From an uncultured Alphaproteobacteria bacterium (lineage in GTDB: Bacteria; Pseudomonadota; Alphaproteobacteria; HIMB59; GCA-002718135), in NCBI GenBank assembly GCA_902597795.1, contig CACJZA010000001.1, forward strand, positions 97,944 to 161,943: 64,000 nucleotides of DNA, in the 5' to 3' direction. Every line of letters begins with the position of its first letter. Positions within the stretch are counted from its first letter, which is position 1. The notes beneath the pieces are model-generated. The model did not search any database. It worked only from the letters and a program-made list of their open reading frames with translations, and was not told where the DNA came from. Of the stretch, positions 45,594 to 54,517 are shown piece after piece. Made by a program: the position numbers and the translations under genes.

Positions 45594-45597
45594 AAAA

Positions 45598-46218
45598 TTA
45601 AAATTTTGCTGCTTCCTCATCTATAAATGCATTGAAAGAAACTGATCTTCTTTCCTCATCAGAAAAGAAAGGATAGACTGTATGCATCATATAACTAGGA
45701 AATATAAATAAATCTCCAACTTCAGGTTTAACATCATATACGGAGGAAACTAAAAGCTGTGTTGATCCATGAATAAATGCAATTTTTCCATTCTTATTTT
45801 GATCTTTGTATGATGAACCTAAGTCCGTTGGCATTTTTGTGTACATTACTCCTGATAGATGGCCATCATGCCAATGAATTGGATTATAATCACTCTCAAA
45901 TTGACAAACAGCCCAACTAGATTTTAAATCAAATTTGTTAATTTCTTTTTGTAATGTTGATTTAACAAAATTAAATACAAATTTATAAAGAACATCTTTT
46001 AAATTTTGATCAAGAAATTCTTTAGTTAATCTAATTTCATATTTAATTTCACCTGCTAATTGTTTGCCATGGTATAATTCATCAATTTTATTTTGATCTT
46101 TCAATATTTCATCAATATGATTGTTGAGTATAGTTATTGTATCATCTGATAATTTATATTTACCTATAGCTGGTGAAAATGGTCGTATAATTTGACCTTG
46201 TATCATGCTTTCGTTCAT
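45598..46218 (-). CDS. Putative 2-oxoglutarate-Fe(II) oxygenase
   Basis: A 206-residue protein of the group annotated as putative 2OG-Fe(II) oxygenases. The expected iron ligands are in IHWHDGHLSGVMYTKMP (His-x-Asp) and FIFPSYMMHTVYPF (distal His), with the 2OG-binding Arg in EERRSVSFNAFI. The substrate is unknown. It ends 4 bp from tRNA-Arg and is divergent from the GFA gene. Confidence 0.78.
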   Translation of the reverse strand: MNESMIQGQIIRPFSPAIGKYKLSDDTITILNNHIDEILKDQNKIDELYHGKQLAGEIKYEIRLTKEFLDQNLKDVLYKFVFNFVKSTLQKEINKFDLKSSWAVCQFESDYNPIHWHDGHLSGVMYTKMPTDLGSSYKDQNKNGKIAFIHGSTQLLVSSVYDVKPEVGDLFIFPSYMMHTVYPFFSDEERRSVSFNAFIDEEAAKF

Positions 46219-46266
46219 ATTTTATTAACTTTAATTATATTAAATATTATAATATAGTTAAATAAA

Positions 46267-46608
46267 ATGAAATATAATTTAAACTGTCATTGTGGAGCGG
46301 TTCAATTAGAAGTTTTAACAGACTTAGAAATCATTAAACAGTGTAACTGCTCTATTTGTATAAGAAAAAACGCTAAAATGTGTATGGTCCCTAAAGAAGC
46401 AATAAATATTCTTAAAGGAAAAGAAAACTTAACTTCTTACAAATTTAATACAATGATTGCTGAACATTTTTTTTGTAAGATTTGTGGCATCTATACTCAT
46501 CATCATAGGAGAAGTGATCCTAATGGAGCAGCAATAAATATTGGATGTATAGATTCAATTGATCCTTTTAAATATGATGCTGACTTTATTGATATGAAAA
46601 ATAAATAA
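46267..46608 (+). CDS. GFA/CENP-V-type zinc protein
   Basis: Of 113 residues, the family's Cys pattern is complete: NCHCGAVQLEV, IKQCNCSICIRKNA and HFFCKICGIYTHHHRR. The fold is that of glutathione-dependent formaldehyde-activating (GFA) proteins, but most members have no proven formaldehyde activity. It precedes iolC by 4 bp and is probably co-transcribed with it. Confidence 0.86.
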   Translation: MKYNLNCHCGAVQLEVLTDLEIIKQCNCSICIRKNAKMCMVPKEAINILKGKENLTSYKFNTMIAEHFFCKICGIYTHHHRRSDPNGAAINIGCIDSIDPFKYDADFIDMKNK

Positions 46609-46612
46609 TTTT

Positions 46613-47599
46613 ATGTCGTTTGAATTTTTAATTTCGAAAATTCAAAAAAATAATTTTTTACTCATAGGTAGAGCAGGGATTGATATTTATCCTGATCCAC
46701 CGGGGACTAAAACTGAAAACGCTAAATCCTTTGTTACCCATCTTGGAGGATCTTCTGCAAATATGGGTGTCCAATTAACTTTATTTGGAGGTAATTGTAA
46801 TTTACTGACCAGAGTATCTGATGATGCTTTAGGTAAATTGGCTATTAATCAACTAAATTATTATGGCGTTAAAAACAAATTAGTAGAATTTGAAAAAAAT
46901 GAATCAAGAATTTCTTTTGCTATTGTTGAAACCACAGTTAAAGATCATCAATCAATTATTTATAGACATAAAGCTTCTGATTTATTTTTAAATAAAGATG
47001 ATGTTGAAAATGCTAATATACAAAATTTTGATTGTTTATTAATTACTGGAACTTCTTTAGCAGCTGAGCCTTCGAGAAGTGCTACTTTATATGCTTTAGA
47101 TATAGCAAATAAAAATAATATTCCTGTAATTATGGACATTGATTATAGACCATATACTTGGGAGTCATCAAAAAAAGCGAAAGAAGTTTATAATTTAGCA
47201 GCAAGTAAATGTAGTGGTGTAATTGGAAATGATGATGAGTTTGGAGTATTAGCTGGTGATTATAACAATGGTTTGGATCATGCTAGACAATTAGCTAAAA
47301 ATGTAAGCTTAATTATTTATAAAAAGGGTGAAAAAGGCTCTATTACTTTTGCAATGAACAAAGTAATTAAAAAGGGAATATTTCCCGTAAAGCCTTTGAA
47401 ACCAACTGGAGCCGGTGATGCATTTATGGGGTCATTAATTGGATCAATTTTAAAGACTAATGATTTAGAAAAATCTATAGAAATAGGTTCAGCCGCAGCA
47501 GCTATTGTAGTAACAAAAGTTGGTTGTGCGCCAGCAATGCCAAATTTAAATGAAATTTTAGAATTTATGAAATATAATAAAATTAATGAAGGAGAATAA
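46613..47599 (+). CDS. iolC: PfkB-family kinase, 5-dehydro-2-deoxygluconokinase (IolC)
   Basis: Ribokinase-fold sugar kinase; IolC phosphorylates 2-deoxy-5-keto-D-gluconate in inositol catabolism. The 328 residues include LLIGRAGIDIYPDPPGTKTENAKSFVTHLGGSSANMGVQLTLFGG, closely matching the IolC N-terminus, and the PfkB ATP/anion-hole signature KPLKPTGAGDAFMGSLIGSI with the catalytic Asp. It lacks the C-terminal aldolase-like extension found fused to IolC in some proteobacteria; here a separate aldolase gene follows iolB. Confidence 0.9.
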   Translation: MSFEFLISKIQKNNFLLIGRAGIDIYPDPPGTKTENAKSFVTHLGGSSANMGVQLTLFGGNCNLLTRVSDDALGKLAINQLNYYGVKNKLVEFEKNESRISFAIVETTVKDHQSIIYRHKASDLFLNKDDVENANIQNFDCLLITGTSLAAEPSRSATLYALDIANKNNIPVIMDIDYRPYTWESSKKAKEVYNLAASKCSGVIGNDDEFGVLAGDYNNGLDHARQLAKNVSLIIYKKGEKGSITFAMNKVIKKGIFPVKPLKPTGAGDAFMGSLIGSILKTNDLEKSIEIGSAAAAIVVTKVGCAPAMPNLNEILEFMKYNKINEGE

Positions 47600-47600
47600 T

Positions 47601-48443
47601 ATGCATATTCCACCATTTGATAATAAAAACAAGCCAATTGTAGATATTGAAGACAGTAGAGTTCCTTTGAATTATTTTAACATAGTAAAATTAAATAAAG
47701 ATCAATCTTTTGAATATCAAACACCTGGTTATGAAACATGCATAGTGCCTGCTACTGGAACAATTAATGTAGAAATTGAAGGAATAAAAGTTGAGTCATT
47801 AGGCACTAGAACAGTTGATGTGTGGGATGGAGAGCCAGAAGGTGTTTATGTTCCATCTAATACAAAAGCTCAATTTACATCTTTAGTAGATAACTCAGAA
47901 ATTTTTATTGCTGGCGCAAAGTATGATAAAACTCTTGAACCATTTGCTGTTAGAACAAATGAAATTGATTTAGTTCAGTACGGATCTGATGATACAAAAA
48001 CTCATAGAAAAATTAAACATATTTTAGGCGCCAAGCATCATGATAAAGTTGGAAGATTGCTTTGTAATGAACTTTATACTGTAGGGCAGGGAGGTTGGTC
48101 GGGGTTTCCACCTCATAAGCATGATACAGATCGTCTACCTGATGAAACTAGACATGATGAAACATATAATTACAGATTTAAACCTAATAATGGATTTGGT
48201 TTTCAGATGTTTCAGCAAGTTGATGATAAAGTTGGTAAAGCTGAACATATAATTGATGGGTCGACCATTATGATTAGAACAGGCTATCATCCATGTGTCG
48301 TAGCACCTGGGTATGAGATGTATTATTTTACAATTCTTGGAGGATTGTCGCAAAGATCTCTTGTCCAATTTTTTCAACCTGAGCATGCTTATCAAGTAGA
48401 AACAATTCCAGGAATTAAGGATATGATTGCTAAATACAAATAA
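47601..48443 (+). CDS. iolB: 5-deoxy-glucuronate isomerase IolB
   Basis: Cupin-type isomerase that converts 5-deoxy-D-glucuronate to 2-deoxy-5-keto-D-gluconate, the IolC substrate. The 280-residue protein has the IolB metal-site region GGWSGFPPHKHDTD, ETYNYRFKPNNGFGFQMFQQ and RTGYHPCVVAPGYEMYYFTILGG. I choose ATG 47601: AAGGAGAA, at the end of iolC, gives correct ribosome spacing, whereas the track start at 47586 lies inside that site. Confidence 0.93.
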   Translation: MHIPPFDNKNKPIVDIEDSRVPLNYFNIVKLNKDQSFEYQTPGYETCIVPATGTINVEIEGIKVESLGTRTVDVWDGEPEGVYVPSNTKAQFTSLVDNSEIFIAGAKYDKTLEPFAVRTNEIDLVQYGSDDTKTHRKIKHILGAKHHDKVGRLLCNELYTVGQGGWSGFPPHKHDTDRLPDETRHDETYNYRFKPNNGFGFQMFQQVDDKVGKAEHIIDGSTIMIRTGYHPCVVAPGYEMYYFTILGGLSQRSLVQFFQPEHAYQVETIPGIKDMIAKYK

Positions 48444-49274
48444 ATGACAGCAGTAAATTTAAAAAAAATTTTACATGATGCAAATAAAAATAATTATGCA
48501 GTAGCAGGTTTAGTTGTGCTAGGTTGGGATGACGCCTTAGCTTTTACGCAAGCCGCTGATGAAACTGGAATTCCAATTATATTACAAGCTGGTCCTTCAT
48601 GCAGAGCGCACACGCCAATTCCAATATTAGGAAAAATGTTTAGATACTTAGCGAGTCAAACAAAAACGAACATTTGTTGTCATGTTGATCATGGATACAC
48701 TCTAGATGAATGTTATGAGGGGATTGATAGTGGCTTTACATCTGTAATGTTTGATGGTTCTAAATTAACTTTAAAAGAAAATATAAAAATTAGTAAAAAA
48801 ATTGCTTCAAGAGCTCACAAATATAATATTTCTATTGAGGGAGAAATAGGTTTTGTAGGTTATGATAATGGTAAAATTTCAGAAGGTACTAATATTGAAG
48901 ATGCAGTAACTTTTGCAAACAAAAGTAATATTGATGCAATGGCAATATCCGTTGGTAATACACATTTACAGACTTCAAAAAAAGCGAGTATTGATTTCAA
49001 CAAAATTAATTTAATTGAAGCAAGAACAAAAATCCCTTTAGTTCTTCATGGTAGCAGCGGCATTCCAGTAGAGCAAAGAAAAAAACTAGCAAGAAAAACA
49101 AAAGTAGCAAAACTAAATATTGGCACTGAAATTAGAATGACATTTGGTGAGGCTTTGAGAAAAAATCTCAAAAATAATCCTAAAACTTATGATAGATTGC
49201 AATTACTACAACCTACGATTAAAGATTTAACAAAAGTTACAAAAAAAATTATAAAACAAATTGGCCCAAATTAA
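48444..49274 (+). CDS. iolJ: Class II (zinc) aldolase, IolJ/Fba-like
   Basis: Class II fructose-bisphosphate-aldolase-family enzyme of 276 residues. Zn ligands and active-site motifs are in NICCHVDHGYTLDECYEGIDSGFTSVMFDGS, IEGEIGFVG, MAISVGNTHLQ, LVLHGSSGIP and KLNIGTEIR. Directly after iolC-iolB, the best role is IolJ: cleavage of 2-deoxy-5-keto-gluconate-6-phosphate to DHAP and malonate semialdehyde. General FbaA activity is the alternative. It abuts the iolB stop and overlaps the nucleosidase ATG by one base. Confidence 0.85.
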   Translation: MTAVNLKKILHDANKNNYAVAGLVVLGWDDALAFTQAADETGIPIILQAGPSCRAHTPIPILGKMFRYLASQTKTNICCHVDHGYTLDECYEGIDSGFTSVMFDGSKLTLKENIKISKKIASRAHKYNISIEGEIGFVGYDNGKISEGTNIEDAVTFANKSNIDAMAISVGNTHLQTSKKASIDFNKINLIEARTKIPLVLHGSSGIPVEQRKKLARKTKVAKLNIGTEIRMTFGEALRKNLKNNPKTYDRLQLLQPTIKDLTKVTKKIIKQIGPN

Positions 49275-49804
49275 TGGGACAAATCTTTATTGCAGCACTT
49301 AAAGAAGAAACTCCAAATCTTAAAGATTTCCACTATTCAGGTGTGGGAAAGATTAATGCTACAATCAAAATTATGGAATTAATTTCAAAATTTCAACCTA
49401 ATGAAATAATCAATTATGGAACAGCTGGTTCAACAAAGCAAAACTTATCAGGATTAGTAGAATGTACGAAGTTTGTTCAAAGAGATATGGATGCAAGAGG
49501 TCTAATGAACTTTAAATTAGGGGAAACTCCTTTTGATCCAATATCAAAAATTATATATTCTAATGAGGGATATATATGTGCATCAGGAGATAGTTTTGTT
49601 CAATCATCAGTAGAAATAGATTGTGATATTGTTGATATGGAAGCTTACTCTTTTGCTAAAGTATGCAAATTACATAATATTAGATTTAAATGTTTTAAAT
49701 ATATTTCTGATTATGCAAATGAAAATTCAAATAATGATTGGATTGATAATTGTTCAAAAGGAGCTAAATTATTTTCTGAGTTATATCCTCAATTAAAAAT
49801 ATGA
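49274..49804 (+). CDS. Nucleoside phosphorylase-like protein (MTA/SAH nucleosidase type)
   Basis: A compact 176-residue member of the PNP/UDP fold. It shows FHYSGVGKINATIKIMELI, IINYGTAGS, ASGDSFVQSS and the purine/ribose site CDIVDMEAYSFAKVCKLHNI with the conserved M-E and following Asp (ISDYAN). These match methylthioadenosine/S-adenosylhomocysteine nucleosidases, though it is about 50 residues shorter than E. coli Pfs. It is embedded in the iolC-iolB-aldolase run by 1-nt and 4-nt overlaps. The substrate is not certain. Confidence 0.8.
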   Translation: MGQIFIAALKEETPNLKDFHYSGVGKINATIKIMELISKFQPNEIINYGTAGSTKQNLSGLVECTKFVQRDMDARGLMNFKLGETPFDPISKIIYSNEGYICASGDSFVQSSVEIDCDIVDMEAYSFAKVCKLHNIRFKCFKYISDYANENSNNDWIDNCSKGAKLFSELYPQLKI

Positions 49805-50217
49805 TTTTAAAAATACTTGAAAAATTAGGAAGAAAAAAAATTGTATTGGACAGAGGTCCTTCGCATCCAGAATTTCATAAGGCCAAACCATGGATGGAGA
49901 GATATTATTTGTTATTTAGAAAAAGACCCAAATGGTTTCCATTTAATATCTTAATTCATAAAATGTTAGATGATGATCATGGTGAAGGAGTTCATAATCA
50001 TCTATGTCCTTATATAACAATTATTTTAAAAGGTGGTTATTGGGAAACTACTAATAAAGGTAAATTTTGGAGACCACCAGGTTACATTGGTTTTAGATCA
50101 GCTGATCATTTACATAGAGTTGATTTAAAACCAAATACAAATACCATGACATTATTTATTCCTGGTCCCTTTGGGCTTAGAAAAACTAAAAGAGCTGATT
50201 ATAAAACAAAAATTTAG
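49801..50217 (+). CDS. Cupin-like protein
   Basis: A 138-residue protein with a single cupin-type barrel: GVHNHLCPYITIILKGGYWETT (His-x-His and a later Glu as possible metal ligands) and WRPPGYIGFRSADHLHRVDL (second-motif His). The N-terminal third is basic and aromatic-rich. It overlaps the nucleosidase by 4 nt. I do not recognise a characterised relative; a metal-dependent sugar isomerase/epimerase or a non-enzymatic sensor are possible. Confidence 0.65.
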   Translation: MILKILEKLGRKKIVLDRGPSHPEFHKAKPWMERYYLLFRKRPKWFPFNILIHKMLDDDHGEGVHNHLCPYITIILKGGYWETTNKGKFWRPPGYIGFRSADHLHRVDLKPNTNTMTLFIPGPFGLRKTKRADYKTKI

Positions 50218-50230
50218 CTATCTATATAAT

Positions 50231-50965
50231 TTAAATTACTCCGTCGTATATTAATTTACATCCACTCAAAAAAAGCAAAACATAAACAATATTAAAAAAT
50301 AATTTTTCTGGAATTCTTTTTTGCACAAAGTAACCAATTAAAACACTAATAAAAGCTAGTGGAAGTAAATAGAGAGAAATTATCAGATTTGAAGGTGCTA
50401 ATAATCCAACATAATAATATGGAACTAATTTGACAAGATTTATAACCATAAATGCCAATGTCATTGTTCCAATAAATGAAATTTTGTCTAACTTTAGAGG
50501 AAGCATATAAAAGTTAATAGGTGGATTTCCTGCATGTATTAAAAAACTAGTATATCCAGCAACAGACGACCAAAAGTAACCTTTAAGTATGGTTGGTTTA
50601 AGCAAATAATTATTTTTCTGAATAAATGAAACTAGAACAAAAATAATTGATATAACACCAACCATTATTCTTATTTGATCTTCATTCGTAAACTCAAAGG
50701 TTAAAGTTCCAAATAAAATACCAATTATAGATGCAGGGATTATAATTTTTAAAATACTATTTATCCACTTTTTCCAATACAAATAGATTGCTGAAAAATC
50801 CATTATTATTAAAAGTGGCAACAAAATACCAGCAGCTTGTAAAGGACTCATTGCAAATGACATAACAGGAACAGCTAACATTGCTATTGGTCCAGGTATA
50901 CCACCTTTAGATAAACCAAATACAAAAACTCCTAATGATGCAAAAAAATAAAAGTATAAATCCAT
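50231..50965 (-). CDS. TSUP (TauE/SafE) family sulfite/organosulfur exporter-like permease
   Basis: A 244-residue membrane protein with about 8 helices. The repeated TSUP signatures are GLSKGGIPGPIAMLAVPVMSF near the N-terminus and GYTSFLIHAGNPPINFYMLPLKLDKISFIGTM in the second half. Family members move sulfite, sulfoacetate or similar anions. Its start follows the stop of the MetC-like gene with no spacer, so a sulfur-compound role is plausible. Confidence 0.88.
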   Translation of the reverse strand: MDLYFYFFASLGVFVFGLSKGGIPGPIAMLAVPVMSFAMSPLQAAGILLPLLIIMDFSAIYLYWKKWINSILKIIIPASIIGILFGTLTFEFTNEDQIRIMVGVISIIFVLVSFIQKNNYLLKPTILKGYFWSSVAGYTSFLIHAGNPPINFYMLPLKLDKISFIGTMTLAFMVINLVKLVPYYYVGLLAPSNLIISLYLLPLAFISVLIGYFVQKRIPEKLFFNIVYVLLFLSGCKLIYDGVI

Positions 50966-52126
50966 TTAATTTAAAATTTTTAATGCATTTTTAATATCTT
51001 TTATTTGATCATCAATGTCTTCCAATCCACAATACAATCTAATTAAAGTCCCAGTATTTCTATTTTTAAACTCTCTTTTATCTAATGGAGGAAAGGTTAT
51101 GAGACTATCAAATCCACCCCAGCTGTATCCCAATTTGAATATTTTCAGTTTATTAAAAAATTTTTCAATTTGATTGTTTGAATATTTCTTTTTCAGCATA
51201 AATGAAAATAAGCCTGTACTACCAGAGAAATCTCTTTTCCATATTTTATGATTTTTTGTATGCGGTAATGCTGGATGGAAAACATCAGATACAAGATGAT
51301 GTTCCAATAAATATTTTGCCATTATCATTGCATTTTTTTCAATTTCTCTCATTCGAATTTCAAGTGTTGGTAATCCTCTAATTGCTAAATAAACTTCTTC
51401 TGAACCAGGACATATTCCTAAAGTTTTTGAAGATGATCTTATTTTTTTGGAATATTTTTTATTCGACGAAACGAAACCAATTAATACATCCGAGTGACCA
51501 TTTATATATTTAGTTCCTGCATCTATAATAATATCAATACCTAATTTAATTGGATTACAAAATAAAGGTGAGGCCCAAGTATTATCCATAACAGTTGGTA
51601 TTTTATTTTTTTTAGCAATTTTTGTAATCAAAGGTATATCAATAATATCAAAAGTTGCTGTTCCTGGTGATTCTAAATATATTAGCTTTGTTTTACTGTT
51701 AATTAATTTCTGAAAATTATTAATATTTTTTGTCGGATGAAAATATTTTATTTTAACATTATATTGTTTGAGGATGTTTTCACAAAAAGTTCTAGTAGGA
51801 CTATAAACGCTATCATTTATTAAAACCTCATCACCAGATTTTAAAAAGGTAAAAAAAGGAATAACTATAGAGGCTAATCCTGATGGTGATAGTACTGTAT
51901 CATTGCAGTTATATAAAAAAGAAATACTGTCTTCTAACTGCTTATGAAATGGATTTTTATTTATTCCATAAAATGTTGTTCTATCGTCAAAATTTTTAAT
52001 ATCGTTTAAGTAATCTTTATATGTATTAAAGATCATTGTAGAGCCCTTATAAGTTCCTGGATTTATAAACCCTTTTTGTTTAAGAGGATTTCTGCCAATT
52101 TTTGTTAATTTTGTTTTTATTTTCAT
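50966..52126 (-). CDS. metC: PLP-dependent cystathionine beta-lyase-like enzyme
   Basis: Cys/Met-metabolism PLP enzyme of 386 residues. SPSGLASIVIPFFTFLKSGDEVLI and YLESPGTATFDIIDIP contain cofactor contacts. The PLP lysine is in DAGTKYINGHSDVLIGFVSS. GICPGSEEVYLAIRGLPTLEIRM is closer to Gram-negative MetC than to gamma-synthases. The ATG at 52126 is preferred to the TTG at 52132. It is co-transcribed with the TSUP permease gene. Confidence 0.88.
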   Translation of the reverse strand: MKIKTKLTKIGRNPLKQKGFINPGTYKGSTMIFNTYKDYLNDIKNFDDRTTFYGINKNPFHKQLEDSISFLYNCNDTVLSPSGLASIVIPFFTFLKSGDEVLINDSVYSPTRTFCENILKQYNVKIKYFHPTKNINNFQKLINSKTKLIYLESPGTATFDIIDIPLITKIAKKNKIPTVMDNTWASPLFCNPIKLGIDIIIDAGTKYINGHSDVLIGFVSSNKKYSKKIRSSSKTLGICPGSEEVYLAIRGLPTLEIRMREIEKNAMIMAKYLLEHHLVSDVFHPALPHTKNHKIWKRDFSGSTGLFSFMLKKKYSNNQIEKFFNKLKIFKLGYSWGGFDSLITFPPLDKREFKNRNTGTLIRLYCGLEDIDDQIKDIKNALKILN

Positions 52127-52287
52127 AAACAACTAAATGTTGTATAAGCCAAAATCTTTATACACAAATTGTAGTAGGCAATTTTAAGCTTAATAAATCT
52201 ATTATTGGGATTAACTTATTAATTTGTTATAGGGAAGCAATCTTTGAAAAAAGATATTTAAATAATTATTTAAACGGAGAAAATAAT

Positions 52288-53292
52288 ATGAAAAAACTAT
52301 TATCTATTTTTGCAGTTGTAGCTTTTGCTTTTTCAGCAAATGCTGGAACTCTTGATGATGTTAAAAATAGAGGTTTTCTAAAATGTGGAGTAACAACTGG
52401 TCTTGCTGGTTTTGCTGCTCCAGATGATAGCGGCGAATGGGCTGGTCTAGATGCAGATATGTGTCGTGCAGTTGCTGTAGCTGTTTTTGGAGACCGTTCA
52501 AAAGTAGAATTTATTACTACTACTGGTAAATCTCGTTTTCCAACATTAGCTTCTGGTGAAGTTGATATGTTAGCGAGAAATACAACTTGGACAATTAGCC
52601 GTGATGTTAATCTTGGTTTTGAGTTTGTAGGTGTAAACTTCTACGATGGACAAGGTTTCATGGTTCCATCTGCTCTTGGTGTATCAAGTGCAACTGAGCT
52701 TGATGGTGCTACTGTATGTATCCAAACTGGTACTACTACAGAGTTGAACCTTGCTGACTTCTTTAGATTAAATGGAATTAGCTACGAAGCACTTCCAATT
52801 GAAACTAATGATGAAGGTAAAGAAAACTTATTTGCTGGAAGATGTGACGTATACACAACTGACGCTTCAGGTCTTTCTTCAACAAGAGCTGCTGCTTCTA
52901 ATCCAGATAAATGGGTTGTATTACCAGAAATTATTTCAAAAGAACCACTTGGTCCACTTGTAAGACATGGTGATCACCAGTGGGGTGACGTAGTTCGTTG
53001 GTCTTTAAATGCAATGATTATTGCTGAAGAACTAGGTATTACATCTGAAAACGTTGATGCTCAAACGAGCTCTAATGTTCCTGAAGTACTAAGACTTCTT
53101 GGTGTTGAAGGTAACTATGGAGAAATGCTTGAGCTAAGTAATGATTGGGCTTACCAAATTATTAAACAAATTGGTAACTACTCTGAATCTTACGAAGCAA
53201 ACGTAGGTCCAGACACACCTCTAGAAATTGCAAGAGGTTTAAATGCTCTATGGACTCAAGGTGGTATTTTATACGCACCTCCATTCAGATAA
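52288..53292 (+). CDS. aapJ: General L-amino-acid ABC transporter binding protein AapJ
   Basis: Periplasmic receptor for a broad range of L-amino acids. The 334-residue precursor has signal peptide MKKLLSIFAVVAFAFSANAG. It continues LDDVKNRGFLKCGVTTGLAGFAAPDDSGEWAGLDADMCRAVA, the AapJ signature, and ends NALWTQGGILYAPPFR. GGAG lies 11-8 bases before the ATG. Codon use is visibly richer in C-ending codons than in neighbours, consistent with very high expression. A hairpin separates it from aapQ. Confidence 0.96.
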   Translation: MKKLLSIFAVVAFAFSANAGTLDDVKNRGFLKCGVTTGLAGFAAPDDSGEWAGLDADMCRAVAVAVFGDRSKVEFITTTGKSRFPTLASGEVDMLARNTTWTISRDVNLGFEFVGVNFYDGQGFMVPSALGVSSATELDGATVCIQTGTTTELNLADFFRLNGISYEALPIETNDEGKENLFAGRCDVYTTDASGLSSTRAAASNPDKWVVLPEIISKEPLGPLVRHGDHQWGDVVRWSLNAMIIAEELGITSENVDAQTSSNVPEVLRLLGVEGNYGEMLELSNDWAYQIIKQIGNYSESYEANVGPDTPLEIARGLNALWTQGGILYAPPFR

Positions 53293-53311
53293 ATCGTAAT
53301 TAAATTTAATA

Positions 53312-53340
53312 CGGGGGGTTTTAAACCCCCCATTTTTTTT
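53312..53340 (+). terminator. Terminator/attenuator between aapJ and aapQ
   Basis: GGGGGGTTT / AAACCCCCC inverted repeat followed by a run of eight T residues, 20 bp past the aapJ stop. Because aapQMP belong to the same system, it probably acts as a partial terminator and an mRNA 3'-stabiliser that keeps the binding protein in excess. Confidence 0.85.
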
Positions 53341-53353
53341 ATATATACTAGCG

Positions 53354-54517
53354 ATGCGATCTAACTTAGGTTTTTTTTCTGATGAAAAATTTAGATCCAT
53401 TTTTTTTCAAACTTTAGTTGTAGGTTTATTTGCCCTAGGTTTATTTTTTGTAATAAGTACAACTTCTTACAACTTAGAAAAAAGAAATATCGCAACTGGT
53501 TGGAGTTTTCTTCAAAACCCAGCTGGCTTTGATATAAGTTTTTCACCTTTTCTAGAATTTAAATCTACTGACACTCACTTAAAAGTTTATTTTGTTGGTG
53601 TTTTAAATACTCTTTTAGTTTCTGTTACAGGATGTATAGCTGCAACAATTTTAGGTTTTATATTGGGTATAGTAAGATTATCCTCAAATTGGTTATTAAG
53701 TCGACTAGTTTATATTTACGTTGAATTTTCAAGAAATGTTCCCTTACTTCTTCAAATAATTTTATGGTATAGTATTTTAATTCAGCTACCTCGTGTAAAG
53801 CAATCACTTCAAGTTCTCGATGTATTTTATATTTCAAACAGGGGATTGTATTCTCCAAGACCAATATTTGAAAGTGGATTTTCATATGTATTCATTGCAA
53901 TTGTATTGGCTTTAATTTCAAGTTTCTTAATAAATAGATGGGCAAAAAAAAGACAAGATAAGACAGGTCAACAATTCCCAGTATTCTCAAGTTCAGTTGG
54001 ATTAATTTTTATTGTCCCATTAATTTTATTTTTTATTCTTGGATCACCTTTGTCTTTTGAGCATCCAGAATTAAAAGGTTTTAACTTTAAAGGTGGTCTA
54101 GTTATTAGACCTGAATTTATAGCAATGTTTTTAGCATTATCAATCTACACTGCAGCCTTCATTTCTGAAATTGTGAGAGCAGGTATAATGTCTGTTTCAA
54201 AAGGACAAAGAGAGGCTTCAGCTGCTATAGGCTTAAAACAAACATGGATAATGAGACTAATCATTATTCCTCAAGCTCTTAGAGTGATTGTCCCTCCACT
54301 AACAAGTCAGTATCTAAACTTAACTAAAAATTCTTCTTTAGGAATTGCTGTCGGATATGCTGACCTTGTTCACGGCTTTGGAGGAATAAGTTTAAATCAA
54401 ACTGGTCAAGCTATTGAATGTATGGCAATTGTTATGGCAACTTATTTGTCAATTAGTCTGACAATATCTTTCTTTATGAACATTTATAATAGAAGTATAC
54501 AATTTAAGGAAAAGTAA
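53354..54517 (+). CDS. aapQ: General L-amino-acid ABC permease AapQ
   Basis: Inner-membrane permease of 387 residues. It has the AapQ/HisMQ features YVEFSRNVPLLLQIILWYSI and the EAA loop GQREASAAIGLKQTWIMRLIIIPQALRVIVPPLTSQYLNLTKNSSL. A periplasmic loop is inserted between the first and second helices, as in AapQ. It overlaps aapM by one base (TAATG). Confidence 0.95.
   Translation: MRSNLGFFSDEKFRSIFFQTLVVGLFALGLFFVISTTSYNLEKRNIATGWSFLQNPAGFDISFSPFLEFKSTDTHLKVYFVGVLNTLLVSVTGCIAATILGFILGIVRLSSNWLLSRLVYIYVEFSRNVPLLLQIILWYSILIQLPRVKQSLQVLDVFYISNRGLYSPRPIFESGFSYVFIAIVLALISSFLINRWAKKRQDKTGQQFPVFSSSVGLIFIVPLILFFILGSPLSFEHPELKGFNFKGGLVIRPEFIAMFLALSIYTAAFISEIVRAGIMSVSKGQREASAAIGLKQTWIMRLIIIPQALRVIVPPLTSQYLNLTKNSSLGIAVGYADLVHGFGGISLNQTGQAIECMAIVMATYLSISLTISFFMNIYNRSIQFKEK

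Noticed and set aside
46267-46608. Glutathione-linked formaldehyde detoxification pathway (GFA protein with the GST and Fe-ADH genes at 31-33 kb)
   Set aside because: The genes are 14 kb apart in different operons, most GFA-fold proteins lack this activity, and no S-formylglutathione hydrolase or class III ADH is present.
52127-52287. Possible regulatory RNA upstream of aapJ
   Set aside because: No conserved motif or clear hairpin is visible apart from the GGAG ribosome site; a promoter must exist but I cannot place it.
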